Assembly: GCF_009377175.1 (NCBI RefSeq)
Contig: NZ_VJZD01000013.1
Coordinates: 1-64,000, forward strand
From: Streptomyces adustus
GTDB taxonomy: Bacteria; Actinomycetota; Actinomycetes; Streptomycetales; Streptomycetaceae
Length of the DNA stretch: 64,000 nucleotides
Direction of reading: 5' to 3'
Below the pieces are notes generated by a model. It did not search any database. It was not told where the DNA came from and saw only the letters and a list, made by a program, of their open reading frames with translations. Of this stretch, positions 18,417 to 28,800 are shown one piece after another. Numbering within the stretch: the first letter of the stretch is position 1; every line of letters starts with the position of its first letter. A program made the translations under genes and the position numbers.

Positions 18417-21400
18417 TTATATGCAGATGTTGATCACTTGCCCACCGATGTCAAGCCTGATGGTTTGTTTTAGTACATCCACGGTCTCCTTGACGAACTT
18501 CACCGCGTCATCGAACCCGGCAGCATACCCTTCGACTCTGACGAACAACTCTGGTGTTTCGCCCGGCAGCGCAGCTTTAAGGCCGTCCTTCAAAACCTTA
18601 ACCGCAACCTTGCGCTGATCCGCAAATTCAGCTGTGCCATACTTCGCCAGCGCGCCCGCCTCAAGTACAAACGTGTGGCGCTCCGTATCCGGACGCAATG
18701 CCTGTTCCACTGCCGGTTTCGCAGGTTCCGCAGTGGTGTCGTGGTGCGGTGTCTCCTGGACCGGTGGTGAGGCATCGCGTCCGATGGTGAGAGCGTCGGG
18801 CGACATCGATCCGCGTGGGGTCTCCAGAAATGCCGTTCTGGGTCGCGGGGAAGTTTCGAGGTCTTCAGTGGCCGGACGATTGTGTGTGGAGGTCTCGGAG
18901 GGTTCGAGGACGACGTGGTTCGGATTGCCCGGCAGATACACCGCGGGACGGTCCGGGTGCTGAAGTGCGGTCTGGTACTCGTAGAGACGGAAGACGTCCA
19001 TACGGTCCAGGCCGGGAATTATCTCCATCGCCTTATCGGCCGCGTCATTGACCAAGGATTCAATGCTGGCGATCGACAGCTCGCGATCCGGTACGAGATC
19101 CCGGTCCTCTTCGAGAACCACAAGATTGAGAGCGTGCAAGAAGTCCCACAGATCCTTCAGGCGGGAAACCAGCTGCCCGTCAGACGACTCTGCCGGGATA
19201 TCCTCTTGCTGCTTGCCCTTGCCCACAGCCGGCACTTCGGCGCGGGCCACAGCCACCGCGGCCGTCACCTGACGCAGACGGTCACGATATTCCTCCTCCG
19301 CCTCCCCCTGCCCCAGGACCGGGCGGTAATCCAGCGCCTGCCACACGAGACCGGATGCCGCCGCATACTGCGCGCCGGCAAACTCATCCGTCCAGTTCCG
19401 GGAACGCGCCCACTCGATCAACCATGCATCGTCAACCGCAACGTCCCCTGCACCCGCGGCACCGTCCCCCACTCGCAGGCCGCCCGGACGGCTCGGACCG
19501 CTCTCGGCAATCCCCACCCGGGTGCCGGACTCGCCGACAACAGCCGACGGAATCTCACGCGACGCGCCCGGCCTCCCGAATCCCTCAACCGGTCGCCCGT
19601 CAACACTCGGAGAATGCATATATCCACGGGCCGCACGCCGCACCAAAGTAGCGTAGTCATCGTAGACAGCCTGGGACGTCTTCTGCCCGGGAAGATGCGG
19701 CACCAATGCAGCAGACAGGTTACCGGGAATTTCATCCTCGAGAAGACGGCGATAGAAATTGTATGACGTCGCGATATCGGCCCGCACCGCCGTCGAACCC
19801 GGCACGAACGGAAAACCACGATCCCGGTGGTCATTCGTCACCGCGATGGAAGCAACATCCATCAAATAGGCATCGAAAAGATCCGTGACATCCTGGGTGG
19901 TCGCATCGAACGTCCCCCCTTCCGTCAGGATCACCCTGGCCATCTCGATAACGGTACGCCTGTACACATCGAAATAGTGGCCACCCATCGAAGCCGCATA
20001 CACATGCTCGGCCTGAGACCCCGCAGACGCCGTCATCATCCTCGCTGGGACGCCCGGCACGAAAACCGGCGTATTGTGATAATGCCGGTCCCCATCAGCG
20101 CCATTCATATTCCGCGGCAGGGGGTGCGCGCCGAATTCGTGCGCAATCATTCCCGCAAGATAACCCAAGCTGTACCGCTCGAAATAATACGCCGCAAGCG
20201 TGATCTGCGGCCCCTCGGGGCTCGGTATGATTTCCGCCGGAGAATCGGCAAGCCGCTTCTCCAGGATAATCCGCGTAGGACGTCCTGCCAGATATTGCTG
20301 GATGCCCTGATGCAACGACAGAATCGACGCCAACGCAGCAGCCTTGCCTATAAAAATCGGCTCATGCGTCGAAAGATTGGCAAAAAAGAACTTCCCCACA
20401 GGTAGCCCACGAGTCTGAACCACACCAGTCGACGACCCCGACGACGACGACGCCGCCGCCGACGACGCCGACGACGACCCAGATGTCAACCAATTCGGCC
20501 AAGGCGCCCCACCCCGCATCCGCGGAACCGGCAACCCACGATGAGCATAAGCAACATGATCCGCCCGCTCACCCAAAGCCATCCGACCCCACACGGCCCC
20601 GGAAACACGTCCCTCGGCCACCGAACGAGCCGCCTCAAACTCCGCATCATCCAGGCGCGCCCCCTCACCCATCCCCCGCAACGCCCGATCCACCGCAGAC
20701 CGCAGACCGGACTCATACGAAACCCCACCACCCACAACCCCAACGGGTTCGTGCACTTCAACGGTGGTGTCGTGGTGTGGTGTGTTCTGGACCGGTGCTG
20801 CGGTGTCGCGTCCAATGATGGGTTCGCCAGCGGGTGCCGACTGTGGCGTGCCCTGTTCTCCGGCGTCCCGGCCGCGTGGGGTCTCCAGAAATGCCGTTCT
20901 GGGTCGCGGGGAAGTTTCGAGGTCTTCAGTGGCCGGACGATTGTGTGTGGAGGTCTCGGAGGGTTCGAGGACGACGTGGTTCGGATTGCCCGGCAGATAC
21001 ACCGCGGGACGGTCCGGGTGCTGAAGTGCGGTCTGGTACTCGTAGAGACGGAAGACGTCCATACGGTCCAGGCCGGGAATTATCTCCATCGCCTTATCGG
21101 CCGCGTCATTGACCAAGGATTCAATGCTGGCGATCGACAGCTCGCGATCCGGTACGAGATCCCGGTCCTCTTCGAGAACCACAAGATTGAGAGCGTGCAA
21201 GAAGTCCCACAGATCCTTCAGGCGGGAAACCAGCTGCCCGTCAGACGACTCTGCCGGGATATCCTCTTGCTGCTTGCCCTTGCCCACAGCCGGCACTTCG
21301 GCGCGGGCCACAGCCACCGCGGCCGTCACCTGACGCAGACGGTCACGATATTCCTCCTCCGCCTCCCCCTGCCCCAGGACCGGGCGGTAATCCAGCGCCT

Positions 21401-22229
21401 GCCACACGAGACCGGATGCCGCCGCATACTGCGCGCCGGCAAACTCATCCGTCCAGTTCCGGGAACGCGCCCACTCGATCAACCATGCATCGTCAACCGC
21501 AACGTCCCCTGCACCCGCGGCACCGTCCCCCACTCGCAGGCCGCCCGGACGGCTCGGACCGCTCTCGGCAATCCCCACCCGGGTGCCGGACTCGCCGACA
21601 ACAGCCGACGGAATCTCACGCGACGCGCCCGGCCTCCCGAATCCCTCAACCGGTCGCCCGTCAACACTCGGAGAATGCATATATCCACGGGCCGCACGCC
21701 GCACCAAAGTAGCGTAGTCATCGTAGACAGCCTGGGACGTCTTCTGCCCGGGAAGATGCGGCACCAATGCAGCAGACAGGTTACCGGGAATTTCATCCTC
21801 GAGAAGACGGCGATAGAAATTGTATGACGTCGCGATATCGGCCCGCACCGCCGTCGAACCCGGCACGAACGGAAAACCACGATCCCGGTGGTCATTCGTC
21901 ACCGCGATGGAAGCAACATCCATCAAATAGGCATCGAAAAGATCCGTGACATCCTGGGTGGTCGCATCGAACGTCCCCCCTTCCGTCAGGATCACCCTGG
22001 CCATCTCGATAACGGTACGCCTGTACACATCGAAATAGTGGCCACCCATCGAAGCCGCATACACATGCTCGGCCTGAGACCCCGCAGACGCCGTCATCAT
22101 CCTCGCTGGGACGCCCGGCACGAAAACCGGCGTATTGTGATAATGCCGGTCCCCATCAGCGCCATTCATATTCCGCGGCAGGGGGTGCGCGCCGAATTCG
22201 TGCGCAATCATTCCCGCAAGATAACCCAA
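18417..22229 (-). CDS. Protein C, C-terminal part: second metallopeptidase-like copy and cysteine tail (separated by an amber codon)
   Basis: This frame continues the upstream ORF (22245-24722) after a single TAG at 22245-22247. It holds the rest of the first and all of the second copy of a repeated block containing LAGMIAHEFGAH, an HExxxH zinc-peptidase-like motif (HEFGAH), plus helical and linker segments. The last about 90 residues form a compact alpha/beta domain ending QVINICI, with Cys at 18423-18425. Reinitiation could occur at TTG 22229 or the ATG of MIAHEFGAH. Without readthrough or reinitiation this portion is not expressed. Lower GC than the T7SS core suggests separate acquisition. 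Confidence 0.65.
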   Translation of the reverse strand: MGYLAGMIAHEFGAHPLPRNMNGADGDRHYHNTPVFVPGVPARMMTASAGSQAEHVYAASMGGHYFDVYRRTVIEMARVILTEGGTFDATTQDVTDLFDAYLMDVASIAVTNDHRDRGFPFVPGSTAVRADIATSYNFYRRLLEDEIPGNLSAALVPHLPGQKTSQAVYDDYATLVRRAARGYMHSPSVDGRPVEGFGRPGASREIPSAVVGESGTRVGIAESGPSRPGGLRVGDGAAGAGDVAVDDAWLIEWARSRNWTDEFAGAQYAAASGLVWQALDYRPVLGQGEAEEEYRDRLRQVTAAVAVARAEVPAVGKGKQQEDIPAESSDGQLVSRLKDLWDFLHALNLVVLEEDRDLVPDRELSIASIESLVNDAADKAMEIIPGLDRMDVFRLYEYQTALQHPDRPAVYLPGNPNHVVLEPSETSTHNRPATEDLETSPRPRTAFLETPRGRDAGEQGTPQSAPAGEPIIGRDTAAPVQNTPHHDTTVEVHEPVGVVGGGVSYESGLRSAVDRALRGMGEGARLDDAEFEAARSVAEGRVSGAVWGRMALGERADHVAYAHRGLPVPRMRGGAPWPNWLTSGSSSASSAAASSSSGSSTGVVQTRGLPVGKFFFANLSTHEPIFIGKAAALASILSLHQGIQQYLAGRPTRIILEKRLADSPAEIIPSPEGPQITLAAYYFERYSLGYLAGMIAHEFGAHPLPRNMNGADGDRHYHNTPVFVPGVPARMMTASAGSQAEHVYAASMGGHYFDVYRRTVIEMARVILTEGGTFDATTQDVTDLFDAYLMDVASIAVTNDHRDRGFPFVPGSTAVRADIATSYNFYRRLLEDEIPGNLSAALVPHLPGQKTSQAVYDDYATLVRRAARGYMHSPSVDGRPVEGFGRPGASREIPSAVVGESGTRVGIAESGPSRPGGLRVGDGAAGAGDVAVDDAWLIEWARSRNWTDEFAGAQYAAASGLVWQALDYRPVLGQGEAEEEYRDRLRQVTAAVAVARAEVPAVGKGKQQEDIPAESSDGQLVSRLKDLWDFLHALNLVVLEEDRDLVPDRELSIASIESLVNDAADKAMEIIPGLDRMDVFRLYEYQTALQHPDRPAVYLPGNPNHVVLEPSETSTHNRPATEDLETSPRPRTAFLETPRGSMSPDALTIGRDASPPVQETPHHDTTAEPAKPAVEQALRPDTERHTFVLEAGALAKYGTAEFADQRKVAVKVLKDGLKAALPGETPELFVRVEGYAAGFDDAVKFVKETVDVLKQTIRLDIGGQVINICI
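18811..20759. repeat. Tandem duplication, downstream copy (period 2061 bp)
   Basis: 1949 bp that recur at 20872-22820 with essentially no differences; the one I found is A20184 versus C22245. The copies are separated by 112 bp (20760-20871), and that spacer itself resembles 18,690-18,810, so the original unit was probably larger. The period is divisible by three and keeps the reading frame of protein C. Confidence 0.95.
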
Positions 22230-22820
22230 GCTGTACCGCTCGAACTAATACGCCGCAAGCGTGATCTGCGGCCCCTCGGGGCTCGGTATGATTTCCGCCG
22301 GAGAATCGGCAAGCCGCTTCTCCAGGATAATCCGCGTAGGACGTCCTGCCAGATATTGCTGGATGCCCTGATGCAACGACAGAATCGACGCCAACGCAGC
22401 AGCCTTGCCTATAAAAATCGGCTCATGCGTCGAAAGATTGGCAAAAAAGAACTTCCCCACAGGTAGCCCACGAGTCTGAACCACACCAGTCGACGACCCC
22501 GACGACGACGACGCCGCCGCCGACGACGCCGACGACGACCCAGATGTCAACCAATTCGGCCAAGGCGCCCCACCCCGCATCCGCGGAACCGGCAACCCAC
22601 GATGAGCATAAGCAACATGATCCGCCCGCTCACCCAAAGCCATCCGACCCCACACGGCCCCGGAAACACGTCCCTCGGCCACCGAACGAGCCGCCTCAAA
22701 CTCCGCATCATCCAGGCGCGCCCCCTCACCCATCCCCCGCAACGCCCGATCCACCGCAGACCGCAGACCGGACTCATACGAAACCCCACCACCCACAACC
22801 CCAACGGGTTCGTGCACTTC
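20872..22820. repeat. Tandem duplication, upstream copy, carrying the amber codon
   Basis: Second copy of the 1949-bp unit at 18811-20759. It has C at 22245 where the other copy has A, turning a TAT (Tyr) codon of protein C into TAG. The near-identity of the copies implies a recent duplication or ongoing gene conversion. Confidence 0.95.
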
Positions 22821-24722
22821 CTCAGTGGCCTCTGACAGTCGACTCGGGCCCGCGTTGCTCAGGGCGTGTGGCTCGGTGGGGGCACGGCCGAGCGTCTGAC
22901 GCGCCAATGGCCATGGCGTAATGGACCACAAGGCGAGGACTTCATCACGCTGTTCGGGTGAGAGAGGGAGGAGGTTCAGCAGTCTCAGCAGGCTGGTGGT
23001 CGACTCGGGCGAGTCGCTTTCGTAAAGGCGCCATTCCCGGTCCGCGGAGTCGTGGAAGGTGCTCGTGATGGACTGTTGCAAGTCACGATGAGAACCCGGT
23101 GCTTCAATCACGTCACTGGCAAGAAGCCCTGGGTTGGCTGCTACACGAAATGCCAAGTCAGCCATTGCTTGCAATAGCGTTACAAGAACTTGCTTGACCT
23201 GAGGGTTGAGGCTTTCGTCGGGCACCCGAAATTCGAGATGATCGCTGAGGGTACCATGAACCGATTCAAAGTTTATCAGCTTGTCGTGATGGAAATCCGT
23301 CCGAATCTGCGCGAGGTTCACATATCCGGGTGCTGGCTGCGTCAGGGGTGATGCGGCTCGGTATCCGCGGTGCCCCGTCCTCGACCAAGGATTCGTGCCC
23401 AGTCGGTACAAGACATCCTGATGCGTTTGAACGATGCTGATGAATGCCTGGTGTACGGCTACGGAGGTCCCGAAATCTGCAATGTCCAGGTGTATGTGCC
23501 CACCAGTCAGCGTGTCGACGCGGCCACCGTAACGCTGAATAGTGCCAATGACTGCGTCAATCTGGTCCCATGTTTCCGAACTTGTCCTCAGAATAGGGCT
23601 GACGATCTCGAACATCGCCGTGTCGCGTTCAAAGCTCCAAGCATCAGATGCTTCGCGGTACCCTCTGTTGTATGCGGTGTGGTAGTCGCCGATCTGCTGT
23701 TCGTTCGTGAAACCTCTGGAGCGGAGCTCCTCCAACATCGCAAAGGCCGGGCCGTCCTCCCGTTCCCCCATTTCTTCCTGTAGCGCAATAAGATTATCCA
23801 GGGGATCGTCATTGTTTTCCGGAACGTCAAGTCCAGATTCCTGGAGACGCTGAACCGCTTCTTCCCACGCTTCGGGTGTGTCTATGTTGCTCGCATTCTC
23901 CGTCACCGTTTCGATGAGTTTCAATGATTCTCGAACGGATTCATCACGGGCGTGAAATTCAATTTCCAGCCCGAATCTGCGATTCATCCACGGAGGAAGA
24001 TCGCTTTGGTTCGGAATCGACGTGCGGAGCAACGGGGACAGCCCTTGTGCACCACGCGCGGCAACCTGCTCTGTCACTCGAACGATGTCCTGGTGGGTTG
24101 TCTGCACCAGCGCCGGCGCACCACCAAGCACCCGCGCGAGTTCGGGCGGCAGCAAAGCAGACATGGCAAGTGCGAGATCTGCTGCCGATTCCCGGGCCGC
24201 TGCCAGATCCTCTGGATCTGCGTCCTCCAGGTGCGCCGTGACGAAGTGCACCGCTTGCCAGGCTGCCGGCAGTGTCTCCAACCGCATGCCCTCGCCCCGG
24301 TAGGCCAGTGGCATGGACCCGTAATACTGCCGAACGATCCGAGTCGCCTCGTCGAAAAAGGGGGAATCGGCGCGGCTCTTGCCTCGGTCCAGGCGATGCT
24401 GCAGTGCGGTGACATCGAAAGTACGTGCACCGGGTGCGAGTCGCACGCTGAGTTCGGTATCGGGGCGCCGGATAGACTCCACCCAGCGGACCGGTTCCAC
24501 ACTGGCTACGGGAACGGTGCGAGTTTCGAGCAATCGACGGATTTCATCAGCGAAGGTCAGGCGCAGGGAATTGATTACCTGCTCAGTGAGATTCCGGACC
24601 TCTCCGCGGGACAAGGATTCCGTTCCCTGTAGATTCCTGATTTGCGGCAGAACATCGAAGCAAACTTTGGTTGCCGTCACCTGGACTGCAGAGCCTGAGG
24701 ATACGCCACTGGGAGAGGTCAT
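22245..24722 (-). CDS. Protein C, N-terminal part: amidoligase-type domain (825 aa, ends at amber codon)
   Basis: ATG 24722 (GAAAGAG about 9 nt upstream). Residues 1-190 match protein A: KVCF at 19-22, FDVTALQHRL, AVHFVTAHL. From about 245 to 450 is an amidoligase-type (glutamine-synthetase-fold COOH-NH2 ligase) domain: RRFGLEIEFHAR at about 247-258, MFEIVSPIL at about 371, and GGHIHLDIADFG at about 405-416. These are the metal/ATP-binding Glu and His motifs of that family, whose members form amide or isopeptide bonds on peptides and proteins. A linker and a helical region follow, then the Ser-rich tract and the start of the duplicated block, where translation stops at TAG. The intact gene would be about 2100 aa (24722 to 18417). 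Confidence 0.8.
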   Translation of the reverse strand: MTSPSGVSSGSAVQVTATKVCFDVLPQIRNLQGTESLSRGEVRNLTEQVINSLRLTFADEIRRLLETRTVPVASVEPVRWVESIRRPDTELSVRLAPGARTFDVTALQHRLDRGKSRADSPFFDEATRIVRQYYGSMPLAYRGEGMRLETLPAAWQAVHFVTAHLEDADPEDLAAARESAADLALAMSALLPPELARVLGGAPALVQTTHQDIVRVTEQVAARGAQGLSPLLRTSIPNQSDLPPWMNRRFGLEIEFHARDESVRESLKLIETVTENASNIDTPEAWEEAVQRLQESGLDVPENNDDPLDNLIALQEEMGEREDGPAFAMLEELRSRGFTNEQQIGDYHTAYNRGYREASDAWSFERDTAMFEIVSPILRTSSETWDQIDAVIGTIQRYGGRVDTLTGGHIHLDIADFGTSVAVHQAFISIVQTHQDVLYRLGTNPWSRTGHRGYRAASPLTQPAPGYVNLAQIRTDFHHDKLINFESVHGTLSDHLEFRVPDESLNPQVKQVLVTLLQAMADLAFRVAANPGLLASDVIEAPGSHRDLQQSITSTFHDSADREWRLYESDSPESTTSLLRLLNLLPLSPEQRDEVLALWSITPWPLARQTLGRAPTEPHALSNAGPSRLSEATEEVHEPVGVVGGGVSYESGLRSAVDRALRGMGEGARLDDAEFEAARSVAEGRVSGAVWGRMALGERADHVAYAHRGLPVPRMRGGAPWPNWLTSGSSSASSAAASSSSGSSTGVVQTRGLPVGKFFFANLSTHEPIFIGKAAALASILSLHQGIQQYLAGRPTRIILEKRLADSPAEIIPSPEGPQITLAAY

Positions 24723-24782
24723 TCGAGCTGTCTCTTTCGTTTCTGTGAGATGAATCAGTGGTGCACGGTCGCTCGCGAGACC

Positions 24783-25301
24783 TCAGTCCTCGCGAACCGC
24801 AATCGAAATGACGCCGATCGAATGCAGCGATTCCAAGTATTCCCATTCACTGCTGGGACGCAGCCACAGAATTCTGCCGTCGCCGGATGACGTTGGACGC
24901 TCCGCCGTTGTGTGAGGCCTGTAATTGATGTCCAGCAGGACAAGTGGGACACCAGCTGTCCAAGGCGCCCGGAGATTCAAGGGTTCGGCACGATCAGAGG
25001 TCAGGGCAGACTTCTCATACTCATTGCACTCAGCCAGCCCGAACTGCACGTTGAGGAGCGCCTGAATCCTGACTTGCATGGCGAGACCGTGCTCCACCCG
25101 CCGTGCTCGACGTTCTTCTGGGGTACCTAGTTCTCCGTAACCTGGCACTAGCGTGTCCATCAAGTCGATGGCTTCGTCGGCATATGTTCTCCGTCTCCAT
25201 CCGCTATGCACCATCTCCAGGCGGAACAATGTCCCATCCGCTCGAGTCGGTGGTTCGAGTAGACGCATATCGTCCGGATTTGCGACGGTCGCGCGAGCCA
25301 T
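24783..25301 (-). CDS. 172-aa conserved hypothetical protein upstream of protein C
   Basis: ATG 25301 has AGGA 6-7 nt upstream. The 60-bp gap to protein C suggests one operon. The protein is mixed alpha/beta: an N-terminal strand-rich segment (GTLFRLEMVHSGWRRRTYADEA), a central helix, then WTAGVPLVLLDINYRPHT, GRILWLRPSSEWEYLESLHSIGVISIA. There is no signal peptide or membrane segment. I do not recognise the family. The position before a megaprotein gene would suit an immunity protein, a chaperone or an adaptor; the sequence does not decide among them. Confidence 0.75.
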   Translation of the reverse strand: MARATVANPDDMRLLEPPTRADGTLFRLEMVHSGWRRRTYADEAIDLMDTLVPGYGELGTPEERRARRVEHGLAMQVRIQALLNVQFGLAECNEYEKSALTSDRAEPLNLRAPWTAGVPLVLLDINYRPHTTAERPTSSGDGRILWLRPSSEWEYLESLHSIGVISIAVRED

Positions 25302-25891
25302 CAGGAGTCCTAAAAGTAGACGGGGGCCCCGGCATCGGTTGGCACCAAAAGGCGATTCTATGTTTGGGTTCCACGTTTCCCGGCATATGTCAACCGAGAA
25401 GTGCCCGCATTCCCTTCACTTGGCACATTCGGGCAAAGTGGTTGTCGATTTACAATTCGCCTCCACGAACGGAACTGCACGCGACGTGATGCCCACTTTG
25501 CTTCCTGCACTTTCCAGACAAGATCGAACTATCAGTCGCAATTCGGCGGATGACGCACGATGCTGCCCCAACCACTCAGGTTTCGGCGAGGCCACCGTTG
25601 TCCGCTGAGGAGCATGTCCCGAAGCCGCAGCACACTCGTAGTCGAGGTTCCCACCCGCCTGGCCGGCTTCCGCATCGACCAGTACGTGGTGCGATCCGCC
25701 GCCTCTTCCGGCCGGGTATCGGTGATGGCGCAGTAGACACCGGGACGTGGTTCGTCGGACAGCCAGTACAATCGGAGGCTTCGAGGAATCCGGTCCGCCA
25801 CCAGGCAACGAGCCCGCGATCGGTGCCCGGGCGCGCGACCACCACCGTCTATCTGGGCCGGTTGGTGTCTGCCATCGGAGCGCCGCTGCTT
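25302..25891 (-). other. 590-bp stretch with fragments of a decayed minus-strand gene
   Basis: No single ORF is convincing, but three minus-strand frames each contain a coding-looking piece in succession: WWRTGFLEASD, then LYWLSDEPRPGVYCAITDTRPEEAADRTTYW, then AEAGQAGGNLDYECAAASG up to about 25,420. This suggests a small gene that sat between protein D and the 172-aa gene and has suffered frameshifts. Product unknown. Confidence 0.3.
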
Positions 25892-28800
25892 TTACCTGCG
25901 GGCCGGGCTCCATCCCAGGACACCATGCAGATCAGCACCCAGATTCAGGTCACAGAAGCCGCCCCTCACCCGGTCGGGCAGTATCGTCGCCGTCGCCTTG
26001 AGCGATCGTGCTTTCGGACCGATCAGTTGGCCATGGGGGTCCATGTCGATCGAGGCGATCAGATCATGATCAGCGAATACCGGCCGCGGCACTGACTGGG
26101 CTCTGTGATGGTCGAACCACGTGATGGTGCTTCCCGTGTTGACGGCCCACAGCACCTGATCCCCCAAGAAGACCACGGCACGTGCCCCCGATGTTGTCAA
26201 GATGTCCTTCTCCAACGCCACGGCCTGGCCGGCAATCGGAGGATCCCAGACGCGTACCGCTGGGCGGACCTCAAGGCTGAATTGCTCAAGCAGAGCATCC
26301 GCGCTGTCCGGCACGGTCGTAGCAAAGTCAGTGCTGGTCACGGGGTCGCGTGGGTCGTGCAGTGTTCCCGACCCTGCGGAGGCGTACGGTGCTGGGATCT
26401 CCGCCGAGTTCGGCAACGTCGGCAGCACCCTTTCGGCGGAAGAAGCCGCCTCAGAGGTCGCCGTTTTGTCCAGCCCGCTGTACTGGTCCGGCCCCGTCCG
26501 CGAAATCGGCTGGCGCTCGTTCCACCAGGTGTCGAAGAGATCGGCGACACTGGCCGCCCTACTCCACTGGGTCAGCGCCTGGTACAGAACCTTGATCGGC
26601 TCCTCGTTCAAACGAGCTTCGATCCAACCCCGATCAAGGGCACCCGTATCGGCAATACGCGGAGCCTCCTCGACAAGACCCGTGAACTTTTCCTCCAACC
26701 GGACCCGCAGCCCGTTGGCCATGGCATCACTGGTATCAGCCATCCTCGCGATGACCGTCCCATTGCCTCCGGACGTGGAAACCGAAGCGTGAGGAGTAGA
26801 GCCGAGGTACCGGTCGAGATCGGTTTCCAGCCCGGAAATCCAGTTGTCCAAGGGTTTCCGCGTGAAGGAGTCCAGTAGTTTCTGCATCATCTGCGCCGCT
26901 TGCGCAGATTCAGCAGACTGGTTCACCATCGGACTCACGAGCCGACTGCGGAACTGATGCCAAAGGTCTGTGCTGAGTTGCCGGCGGCGCTGTAGGATGC
27001 CGAGATCACTCAGCGTATGGAAATCATTTGCCTCGCGAAGTTCCCAGATTTCCCATGCACGATGCTGGTGCACCTGCTCCAGAACTCCTCTGATCACGTT
27101 CCGGAACGGCTCATTGAAGGGGTGCTGCTCGATCTCCGAAATGGCGATGTTCACCGGCGAATACGGGTTGCGGAAGTCGTTCACAGCCTTCGACTCGTAG
27201 ATCCCGGCCAGCGTCTTCGCTTGGCTCCGGCTTTCGATCTGCCTTTTCGTCCAGTTGGCGAAGCGTCTCTGCAGTTCCTCAGGATCGTGGCCGGTGGTAC
27301 GGACCATTTGAGCGGCGCGATTCTTTTCTTCTTCGAGTGCCTTGGCCAGCGCTTTGTGGTCGACTCTGTATCGACCGGCCGTGCGGCCTGCCCGGCGGAC
27401 AAGCTCCTCCAGATCAGCGGGATTTGGACGGGCTACGCTCTCATTTTGGAGAGCCTGCCAGTACCGCGACCACGCGTCCAGGCGTATGCCGGCACCAAGA
27501 GGAGGCATCTGCTGGCCATTCGCGGTGAATTCAAGTTCCTTCGCCCACAAGTCTGGATCGATTTTCAGGGCCCGCAACACGTCCAGGCCGCTGGCGACCC
27601 TCTGGTCGCTGAATTGCGGCGCCTCTATATCCAGAGCGATCTCGTCCGGGAAAGACCCAACGTTGTCCCGCAACTGCTTCTCTGTAAGGGGGTAGAGGTA
27701 GCGGTATCGGCTCCAGCCGTCGAGATAGCGGAAGCCGAAAGCCCCATTGTGTGCCTCGTCGAAGATGTGCGCAGCTCGCATCAGTTCATGCAGTGTGTGC
27801 TGCCGAGTCACGAGCATGTGCCCCATCAGAGCCAGCCTGAGCTCGGGGAAATCAAACTCGTACCCGAACCGCTGCTGCAGCCGCCATGCCGTTTCCAGGG
27901 TCAGCGCCAAAGCGCCGGAGGTTCCCCTGCCGACCAACCCCCCCGTCCTGTTGCCGTCCCGGTGCAATGCGGAATCGAGAGGCAGGTCTTTCTCGTCCCG
28001 GGAAGTCCCCGGCCGGTGTCCGCTCCATTCGCGGTCATCGTAAAAGGGCGTCTTCCAGTTGACGTATTCCCAGTATGGATCGTGCGTGATTTTTGCGGCG
28101 TTCCGTTCCGCAGTGCTGAGCGGGGGTTGTATGGAATTGATCGAGTACGTCGACCAGGCGGCACGCAGCGGCACCGTGCGGTGCGCGTCGCGCTCCTCCT
28201 CTTCTTTGTGCTCATTCGCAATCTCCGGGAAATCGCGATAACGGGGAAGTTGTGTCACGACATTCCGCAGCGCACGATTGAAGACGGCTTCCAGGAGCAT
28301 CGTGGACAACTCACGGATGTTACCCGAGTGAACCACTCTGCTCAGGTCACCCAGGTTGGTCCCCACGGCACCGCTGTAGGGAAGTTCGGTACCGAGGAGG
28401 GCAAGGTTCTCGGGATCGTGCGTTCCAATGGTTCGCCAGATTCCCTTGACCACGTCCTGAACCGCTTTCAGCGCTTTCGGACGACCAATCAGGTACCAGC
28501 CCAAGTTCTTTTCGAACTGGGCGGCCGCTCTACTATATTTGATGCGCTTTACATCTTCTGGCCGCGCATCAATTTCCGGCTTGAACTGTACGTAGACGGC
28601 CGCGGTCCGCTCACCCTGACCACCCGAGCGCGAAGAAACAGAGAAATCGCCGAGTTCGATGCCGGTCGTGATCCTGGGAGAGGAGATCGCCCCCGCGAGT
28701 GCTCTTTCGAGAACTTCCCTTGTGGCGTCGGCGCGCGCTTGTCCGGTATTTTCTGCCCGATTGATGCTGAACGTGCGGCCGTGGCCGTATCCCACGATTT

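Noticed and set aside
18811..22820. CRISPR or VNTR-type array
   Set aside because: There are only two long copies within a coding frame and no short spaced repeats.
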